DNA of 35,530 nt. Source: Deltaproteobacteria bacterium (GTDB lineage Bacteria; Bdellovibrionota_C; UBA2361; OMII01). Location: positions 1 through 35,530 of the forward strand of contig CANIHJ010000014.1 of assembly GCA_947467385.1 (NCBI GenBank), in the 5' to 3' direction. The translations under genes and the position numbers were made by a program. The first letter of the stretch is position 1. Each line of letters begins with the position of its first letter. Below are positions 27,243 to 32,824 of this stretch, in pieces. The notes beneath the pieces were generated by a model. That model was not told the DNA's origin. It searched no databases and was given only the letters and a program-made list of their open reading frames with translations.

Positions 27243-27713
27243 CTACCACCTAAAATGCGCGAAGGCCTTGTTTGCCTCGGCCATGCGATGCGTGTCCTCA
27301 CGCTTCTTGACCGCTGCGCCACGATTCTGCGTCGCGTCGAGAAGCTCGTTTGCAAGGCGCTCAGCCAGGCTACGCTCGCCACGACTAGCAGCAGCTTCCT
27401 TAAGCCAACGGAGGGCCAACGACTGAGCACGCTCGGCACGAACCTCGGTCGGAACCTGGTAGGTAGCGCCACCAACACGGCGAGAGCGAACCTCAACCAT
27501 CGGCTTGATGTTGTTGAGTGCCTTGTGGAAGGTCTCAACAGCGTCGGATCCGGTCTTCTTACCGATAGTGTCCAGGGCGCCGTAAATCGCGCGCTCTGAA
27601 ACACCCTTCTTGCCGCTCTCCATGATGACGTTGATGGCCTTGCCAACAACGATATCCCCGTAGCGTGGGTCTGCCTGAATCTCTCGCTTAAAATCGCGCT
27701 TCTTACGTGACAT
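27243..27713 (-). CDS. rpsG: 30S ribosomal protein S7
   Basis: A complete 156-residue S7: [20 protein letters not shown] at the start, then [20 protein letters not shown] and the C-terminal [21 protein letters not shown]7 nucleates the 30S head and, in E. coli, represses the str operon. It follows rpsL by 20 bases and precedes fusA by 49. Confidence 0.98.
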   Translation of the reverse strand: MSRKKRDFKREIQADPRYGDIVVGKAINVIMESGKKGVSERAIYGALDTIGKKTGSDAVETFHKALNNIKPMVEVRSRRVGGATYQVPTEVRAERAQSLALRWLKEAAASRGERSLAERLANELLDATQNRGAAVKKREDTHRMAEANKAFAHFRW

Positions 27714-27733
27714 AGCTTCCTCTTACCGAAAAC

Positions 27734-28105
27734 TTACTTAGGCCTCTTAGCGCCATACTTAGAACGGCTCTGCTTGCGGTCCGCAACTCCATGCGCCTCA
27801 AGCTTTCCACGAACGATGTGGTAACGAACTCCCGGAAGATCCTTCACACGACCTCCGCGAATAAGAACTACCGAGTGCTCCTGAAGGTTATGCCCGACGC
27901 CAGGAATATAGCTCGTTACCTCCATGCCGGTCGTAAGGCGCACGCGGGCAACCTTGCGAAGGGCTGAGTTGGGCTTCTTCGGAGTCTGCGTGTACACACG
28001 CGTGCACACTCCACGGCGTTGCGGGCAGCGCACGAGTGCTGGCGACTTGCTCTTTGCGCGCTTATTGCGGCGGCGACTTCGGACTAACTGATTAATAGTT
28101 GGCAT
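27734..28105 (-). CDS. rpsL: 30S ribosomal protein S12
   Basis: A complete 123-residue S12 beginning [20 protein letters not shown], with [20 protein letters not shown] and [20 protein letters not shown]. The lysines usually changed in streptomycin-resistant strains (in TPKKPNS and RVKDLPG) are wild-type. S12 is part of the decoding centre. It is the first gene after a 644-base noncoding region, whereas in most bacteria it lies close behind rpoC. Confidence 0.98.
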   Translation of the reverse strand: MPTINQLVRSRRRNKRAKSKSPALVRCPQRRGVCTRVYTQTPKKPNSALRKVARVRLTTGMEVTSYIPGVGHNLQEHSVVLIRGGRVKDLPGVRYHIVRGKLEAHGVADRKQSRSKYGAKRPK

Positions 28106-28239
28106 TTCCAGCCCTATCCCTTAACTATTCCCTTACCTTCACGACCCCCGCACGGGGACCGCGCTCTCACCGCTTTTCTCCGCACCGAGCGCCCCGAAAA
28201 ACGGGCTACTCGAACAGAGCTTAGCGAGGCGGCGTGAGT

Positions 28240-28245
28240 ATCATA
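28240..28245 (-). promoter_or_regulatory. Possible -10 box near rpsL
   Basis: TATGAT on the minus strand matches 5 of 6 consensus positions and would give a 125-130 base leader. No good -35 element lies at the right distance. Confidence 0.28.
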
Positions 28246-28371
28246 TTTCACGCGCGATTCAAATAGCTGGACCCTCGCGGATCACTATCAAACCGTCGCC
28301 CCGAAGAGCTCTTGTCTGGCGTAGACCACCCCGTAAGGCGACCGCACCTAAAACAGCGAGCTCAGCGTCTT

Positions 28372-28417
28372 TAAAAATCTGCTTTTCCCCGGTCAGAATG
28401 GTTTTACCGACAAGCAG
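28372..28417 (-). terminator. Attenuator-like hairpin in the rpsL leader
   Basis: On the minus strand CTGCTT-GT-CGGT pairs with ACCG-GGGAA-AAGCAG and is followed by ATTTTTAAA. It could end transcription of the HTH-LAGLIDADG gene or attenuate the ribosomal transcript started near 28669. The internal mismatch makes it weaker than the rpoC terminator. Confidence 0.4.
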
Positions 28418-28674
28418 GTAAGCCCTCAATCCTACTGGACTTGGACCCCCTCCTGAGAGCACCCTATGCAGGGCCCTCACCGGTGCCGCGCCTTACTATC
28501 CGTAAGCTTCGGCCCCTTCTGGCAACTCTTCCGCGAAGATGATACCCACCGGGAACGGCAGCGCATCTTGTGTAACCAGCTAAAACAACTCGATTTAGCG
28601 ATTACAAGCCCTTCAGCAACGCGACCCCTCGAGAAGCTCGGGGCAAGGGCGCGAAAACTCGTTGCGGTGGGCTA

Positions 28675-28701
28675 AGTATCATGCTGGCCTAAGTGAGTCA
28701 A
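28675..28701 (-). promoter_or_regulatory. Candidate promoter for the str operon
   Basis: TTGACT (-35, 28696-28701, 5 of 6) and GATACT (-10, 28675-28680, 4 of 6) are 15 bases apart on the minus strand, just downstream of the HTH-LAGLIDADG gene. It would give a leader of about 560 bases. Confidence 0.35.
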
Positions 28702-28749
28702 GTTTCGCTACGCTCTAGCTTTGAGAACTGGAAAAGCCACCGTGCAGGG

Positions 28750-30489
28750 CTAAGATCGCTTCGGATACAGCCCCAGAATCAAATCCTCCAGCGCCTCCGC
28801 CCGCTTCACGGCAAGCGGCTTTATTCCCCGCCGCCACCCCTGAATGCGCCCCTTTAACGCTCTTGTCACGGAGGGGGAAGGCACCGACAGCTGCTTGGCG
28901 GCGCGATGCACGACATCATCGAATACCAATGGCGTCCCACGCGGGTAACCTTCTTCGATAACCCGCATGACGCTGCGGTAAAACGGAACGGAAGCTGTTA
29001 GCTCAAGGCCCGTTGGCCCCCGCTTCGCAATCTTTTGCTGCTCCTGCGGCGAGAATAGGCCCGGCAGCCGCGCATTCAGCTTCGAAAGCTCTCCGACGCC
29101 CCTGATGATGATTCTCGTTGCGTTCCCTTGCTTAGCAATCAGCGGGAATATCCCCTCAAGGTACAGAGCACACGCCACGGCCTTTATTATGTTCTCCTGC
29201 TCGGTGCGGCCCACAGCAACGAGCATCTTATTCAAGTCCTTCTCTGCCGAGCAAAATTGGAAGAAGCCCTCAAGAAATGCGAGGCAGTGTTCCGGGTAGC
29301 GGAGGAGCGCGAACGGCGGGAGGGGATTTGTTGAGCGTTCCGCAATTCCAAGGCGCTCAAAGAGGTCTTTCACCAGCGCCGTGCGCGAAACCTGCAGCAC
29401 GTGCCGACTGCCGTTTTTAGTCGGTGCTGGGAGCTCTGCCCCGAAAACATCCATGAGCCGACCGCGCATCTCGTAAACCTTCGCAGCTTCCTCATGCCTA
29501 AAGAAGAGGCCATGGTCGCGCGAAAACAGCCGCATCCCTCCAAAAATAGCCCCAACAACATAGCTGATCTTTTCGTCCAAGCAGGTGGGCATGCGATACG
29601 AGCGATTCGAGAGATCGAGGGAGCTCCTGGCGATGGCCTGGGGAAGCTTCTGGTCCAAGATCCAGTTCTGTGTTGGCAAGCCCGTTAGCTCACCAATCCC
29701 TTTGACAGAGAGCCCCCGAACGTACAGGGCCACCGCTAGGCGGAGCTCCTGCATCTCGCGCGCCCACGCCGACTCCCTTTCGGCAAGCTGGGATGGACTA
29801 CGCTCAAGAACCCGGGTTCTTGCCGTCTCTACAGCCTCGGCAGTAGCCGAAAGGAGCGAGACTCCCCGCGTCTCCCGAAAGCGGGTGGCTGCCCTGCTAA
29901 GCGGATATCCCCCGTAGCGCGTCACAGAGTCAGGCAGGGTTTTTTCCTGAATCCTTGACTGCATGCTTTCACCTGTGAGGCGGCGAATTTCTTTCCACGA
30001 GACGCCACGCCGATACAGTTCAAAGGCCCGAACGAAGCGGTCACAGTCCTGTTTGATTTGCTCGGCTTCTTCGGTGCGGGGGTTGCCATCAAATGCCTTG
30101 AGGCGCTTGAGAGTATTGAGCGCTAGGGCCCGCCTCTCATGGCACACCGCTATTCGCTCCTGGCTTAGATCCTCACGCTCCCGGAGCTCGTGCGCCGTGC
30201 GCTGCAGGTTAGCGTAGCGGCAGATCGATGAGGGCACAGCACCATATAGCCACGAGCGGGCCTCATGAGCCACCTCTGCTTGAACCTGGCGCACAAACTT
30301 CCCCGCACGAGCCATCTCAAGCGCACCTTCAAATTGAGAAAGCTCGCGGTTGACCGAGTCCAGCAGAGCACCCCGGTCTTGCTCCGGATAAAGCTGCAGG
30401 TTCTCGCACGCCTTTGAATAGCTCTCGCGGACCAGTTTGGCGTGCTGGTCGAGGGCCTGGAGGCGATTCGGGGGATTTCGTTGGAGCAT
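28750..30489 (-). CDS. Nuclease-dead LAGLIDADG-like, multi-HTH putative DNA-binding protein
   Basis: I do not know a named family for this 579-residue protein. Start ATG 30489 is provisional: the frame runs on to 30615, but the added 42 residues look non-coding and no start has a good ribosome-binding site. Residues about 15-300 form three helical repeats of about 97 residues; the second and third end in matching HTH segments (LYRRGVSWKEIRRLTGESMQ, LYVRGLSVKGIGELTGLPTQ). Residues about 305-490 resemble a two-motif LAGLIDADG domain: ISYVVGAIFGGMRLF and CLAFLEGFFQFCSAE, with YLEGIFPLIAKQGNATRIII after the second. The catalytic acidic residue of each motif is replaced, by Gly 318 and Cys 413, so it is probably not a nuclease. 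The tail (520-579) has another HTH-like segment (HRAAKQLSVPSPSVTRALKG). A regulator, as WhiA evolved from such nucleases, is inference. Confidence 0.75.
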   Translation of the reverse strand: MLQRNPPNRLQALDQHAKLVRESYSKACENLQLYPEQDRGALLDSVNRELSQFEGALEMARAGKFVRQVQAEVAHEARSWLYGAVPSSICRYANLQRTAHELREREDLSQERIAVCHERRALALNTLKRLKAFDGNPRTEEAEQIKQDCDRFVRAFELYRRGVSWKEIRRLTGESMQSRIQEKTLPDSVTRYGGYPLSRAATRFRETRGVSLLSATAEAVETARTRVLERSPSQLAERESAWAREMQELRLAVALYVRGLSVKGIGELTGLPTQNWILDQKLPQAIARSSLDLSNRSYRMPTCLDEKISYVVGAIFGGMRLFSRDHGLFFRHEEAAKVYEMRGRLMDVFGAELPAPTKNGSRHVLQVSRTALVKDLFERLGIAERSTNPLPPFALLRYPEHCLAFLEGFFQFCSAEKDLNKMLVAVGRTEQENIIKAVACALYLEGIFPLIAKQGNATRIIIRGVGELSKLNARLPGLFSPQEQQKIAKRGPTGLELTASVPFYRSVMRVIEEGYPRGTPLVFDDVVHRAAKQLSVPSPSVTRALKGRIQGWRRGIKPLAVKRAEALEDLILGLYPKRS

Positions 30490-30529
30490 CGCTGCTACTG
30501 TAAGGAGAATCCTCCAGGCGAGCAATCCC

Positions 30530-30579
30530 GGTGACCACCTCGGAACTCCCCTCCCCGCAAAGCCCGTATTGGTGACACC
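30530..30579. promoter_or_regulatory. Paired GGTG-N-CACC inverted repeats in the divergent gap
   Basis: The 199-base gap between the two starts contains GGTGACCACC (30530-30539) and GGTGACACC (30571-30579). Each has GGTG/CACC arms, and they are 41 bp apart, close to four helical turns. No clear -35/-10 pair is seen on either strand. It could be an operator for one or both HTH proteins. Confidence 0.4.
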
Positions 30580-30688
30580 TGTCGTAATCTGATCCGCATC
30601 CCGCTCTCTAAGCATGCGCGGATATGGCTTTTTCCCGCAGGCGAAAAGTGTGAAAGTGGCTTTGGAATTTACGTGTTCTCAAGGAGTC

Positions 30689-32698
30689 ATGTCACTCTCT
30701 CAACCCGTCGGTCCCAACGCCCGGTCAGCGGTCGCAGCCAATCAAGCGATCGTCGCAGCCGCCCGCGAACGCGGCTCAGCGCTCAATGTGCTGATGGCCG
30801 AGACGCGCTGGGAAGGCCTCCAGCTAAACGTCAAGGAATACTCCCGCCTGGTGGGGCTGGACGCCGGGACCCTGCAGCGGCTTGAGCGCTCGCCGACCCC
30901 CCCGGACATCGAGACTGCCGACCGGATCCTGTCGTTTTGGAGATCTCAGGGGCTTCCCCCTCTTACGATCGACAGAGCGGCGAGGCTGTGCGCTCAAGAC
31001 AATGGACGGAACGTCGGGCAGTTTTTCAGGCGGCTCGCCCTCGTCGTTGGAATGAGCAACTTCGAACGAGACGCGGAGATGGGGCGCCGCAACCTCACCA
31101 AGCTAGTTCATCGCCCCTGCCCTTACGGCCTGTCACGGGGCCAAGGGCTGATACGCAAGGTGCTGCCCGTGGACTCGCCGTTGCGGGAGCAGCTTCTTCA
31201 AGAATACACCCTTACCTGGCGCAACCACATGAAGGGGTTCCTCACCCAGACTGGCGCTCCCGCACCTATGGTGCAGCTGCACTTGGCGGTGAGGGAGCAT
31301 GAGCTCTCGCAAGTCCGCATCAAGGGCATCCTCGTGACGGCTGGCGTTCGGGCGCGCGACGGCATCACGCGGCTTTTTCACTTTCAGCCGGTTCCGTGGG
31401 TCGTTGCCGAGCCGCTGGCCGCCATCCTCTTTCCTCCCAATGAACTGTCCGCCCTCAAGAGCAGATGGATGGCCGAGGTTGAGCCCCAAACCCAGCGCAA
31501 GAGCTTCGCCCAGGGCGTGCGCCAAGGCAAAGAGACTTTCGGCCTCTCCAACGCCATCATCGCTGAGGCCCTCGGCGTTCGCAAAACCTGGGGCATCTCT
31601 CCAGCCGAACAGGTCAACCGCATGTTGCGCGGCTACGCGGAGATGTTTTACATCGCGCCACCCGCCCTGGTGGCCTTTCTCGTTACCACCGGGGGAAAAC
31701 CTCCAACGAGGCTCCAGAGCCTGCAGGCCATCAGCCTAGCACAGCGGCTGTACAAGGATCGCGCGCTGGTTTTGGCATCGGCTAAACCGCGCCTCCCCCG
31801 GGAGACGATTGCTCTCAGGCTCACTCGGGAGTCCTGGGGCGTGTCGGCGGAACAGCTTGCAGTCAAGATCGGCGCTCCCTTCACGGCCCTCTCGATCGAA
31901 GCCCTAGAGAGAGGCAAGCTAAGGTCAACACGAACTGACCGAGACAACCTCCGCGCAGCGGTTTTCGAGATTGGACAGGCGCGCCTCGATGTGGCGCTTC
32001 AGAACTTGCGGGCGATCCGACGCAGGGCAACCACTGAAACCCGCCGCCAACTCGATCCAAAAACGGCTGCCAATCTCGCCCGCTTTGCTGCGGCACGCGC
32101 CGGAGGGTTTCAAAAGCTCTCCTTGCGCACCCGCAACGATGACCGTTCCATGAGGCCGTCGGATGAAGTAACGCTCAGCAAAATCGCCAAAGGAGAGATC
32201 GTCCCTTCCTTGCCGGTGCTCGCGCGGATCGCTCATGCCACAGATATTTCTCTCTCACCGCACGTCCGGGCTGACTGGCAGCTTCAATTCCCGGCCTATT
32301 TGCACCGAACGATACCCCAATTCGCTACGGACATCCGCTCGCGAGCGCTGCGCACCCTCATCGCACAGCGCTATCCGTCCGTGCGCCACTGCGCCCGGGA
32401 CCTCTTCTCGGATCTTCCCGAGCGGCAGATAACTCACGTTCTGCGCGCCCTCGGCCGAGGAAAAGCAAACATCCCCTCCGTTTCCCACATTATGCCAATC
32501 CTGCTCGAACGGCTGCTACTCGACGTTCCGGAAGGACAGCGCCGCTTTGTCGACCAGCTCTTTGAGCGCGGGGGCGACCTGGCGCTGGCGCGCGAGCACT
32601 TTGAGCAGGCTCATGGCGCACAGCTTTTAGCTGGCGATGCGATCGGAGCTACGCAGGCTGAGTTGCGCGACGTCGGAGTTCGCGCCGGCTCTTCATAG
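30689..32698 (+). CDS. Multi-HTH (Cro/CI-like repeats) hypothetical protein
   Basis: I do not recognise a family for this 669-residue protein. The start is ATG 30689, just after AAGGAG (a close spacing of 2 bases); the frame extends to 30614. There are no membrane segments or signal peptide. The sequence reads as serial HTH-XRE-like units: about 35-88 (LNVKEYSRLVGLDAGTLQRL), 275-330 (LSNAIIAEALGVRKTWGI), 372-430 (GVSAEQLAVKIGAPFTALSI, then EALERGKL), 463-520 (SDEVTLSKIAKGEIVPSLPV) and 548-605 (SVRHCARDLFSDLPERQITH). Two weaker ones lie near 110-160 and 180-235. No enzyme motif is seen. It is the only complete plus-strand gene here, divergent from the LAGLIDADG-like gene and convergent with rpoC. 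A DNA-binding protein with many HTHs is inferred; the unit count needs a profile search. Confidence 0.7.
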   Translation: MSLSQPVGPNARSAVAANQAIVAAARERGSALNVLMAETRWEGLQLNVKEYSRLVGLDAGTLQRLERSPTPPDIETADRILSFWRSQGLPPLTIDRAARLCAQDNGRNVGQFFRRLALVVGMSNFERDAEMGRRNLTKLVHRPCPYGLSRGQGLIRKVLPVDSPLREQLLQEYTLTWRNHMKGFLTQTGAPAPMVQLHLAVREHELSQVRIKGILVTAGVRARDGITRLFHFQPVPWVVAEPLAAILFPPNELSALKSRWMAEVEPQTQRKSFAQGVRQGKETFGLSNAIIAEALGVRKTWGISPAEQVNRMLRGYAEMFYIAPPALVAFLVTTGGKPPTRLQSLQAISLAQRLYKDRALVLASAKPRLPRETIALRLTRESWGVSAEQLAVKIGAPFTALSIEALERGKLRSTRTDRDNLRAAVFEIGQARLDVALQNLRAIRRRATTETRRQLDPKTAANLARFAAARAGGFQKLSLRTRNDDRSMRPSDEVTLSKIAKGEIVPSLPVLARIAHATDISLSPHVRADWQLQFPAYLHRTIPQFATDIRSRALRTLIAQRYPSVRHCARDLFSDLPERQITHVLRALGRGKANIPSVSHIMPILLERLLLDVPEGQRRFVDQLFERGGDLALAREHFEQAHGAQLLAGDAIGATQAELRDVGVRAGSS

Positions 32699-32743
32699 GC
32701 GCTTACAGGCGAGCCCCCCTGTCGGCCAAAGCAACGCAGCGGC

Positions 32744-32793
32744 ACAAAACAAAAAAAGCGGGGCGCCATCCCCTCTAGGGAATGGCGCCCCGC
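32744..32793 (-). terminator. Strong intrinsic terminator of rpoC
   Basis: On the minus strand a 16 bp stem with one mismatch (GCGGGGCGCCATTCCC against GGGGATGGCGCCCCGC, loop TAGA) is followed by TTTTTTTGTTTTG. It lies 31 bases after the rpoC stop and separates rpoC from the next genes. Confidence 0.95.
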
Positions 32794-32824
32794 CCTCCAG
32801 AAGCTGCGGATGCAGCCCTAGCAG

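Larger units (their letters stand above)
28106..28749 (-). other. 644-base noncoding leader region upstream of rpsL
   Basis: I see no convincing gene here. On the minus strand it holds two promoter candidates (28675-28701 and 28240-28245), an attenuator-like hairpin (28372-28417) and a small CCCCGTGCGGGG dyad near 28145-28158. A 73-codon frame at 28259-28480 has rare codons and no ribosome-binding site, and I treat it as chance. The region probably carries the promoter and regulatory leader of the str-S10-spc transcript. Confidence 0.5.

Noticed and set aside
28250-28262. tRNA T-loop-like string GATTCAAAT
   Set aside because: The flanking bases do not pair as a T-stem, and no acceptor stem or anticodon arm can be built around it.
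28259-28480. A 73-codon minus-strand frame in the rpsL leader
   Set aside because: GTG start without a ribosome-binding site, many rare codons unlike the neighbours, and no recognisable protein pattern. I treat it as chance in a structured leader.
28750-30489. Intein or active free-standing homing endonuclease
   Set aside because: The protein is not fused to a host protein, has no Cys/Ser start or terminal His-Asn splicing motif, and both catalytic acids are missing.
28750-30489. WhiA orthologue
   Set aside because: WhiA has an N-terminal LAGLIDADG domain and one C-terminal HTH, about 300 residues. This protein is almost twice as long, with repeats before the fold, and the setting is not the Gram-positive whiA locus.
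30614-30615. Overlapping divergent starts of the two unusual genes at CATG
   Set aside because: The extended N-termini (25 and 42 residues) look non-coding. The plus-strand start at 30689 follows AAGGAG; the minus-strand start at 30489 has no good ribosome-binding site and stays provisional. With these starts a 199-base gap remains.
28750-32698. Insertion sequence or transposon
   Set aside because: No DDE, serine or tyrosine recombinase motif, and no terminal inverted repeats or target duplications that I can see around the pair.
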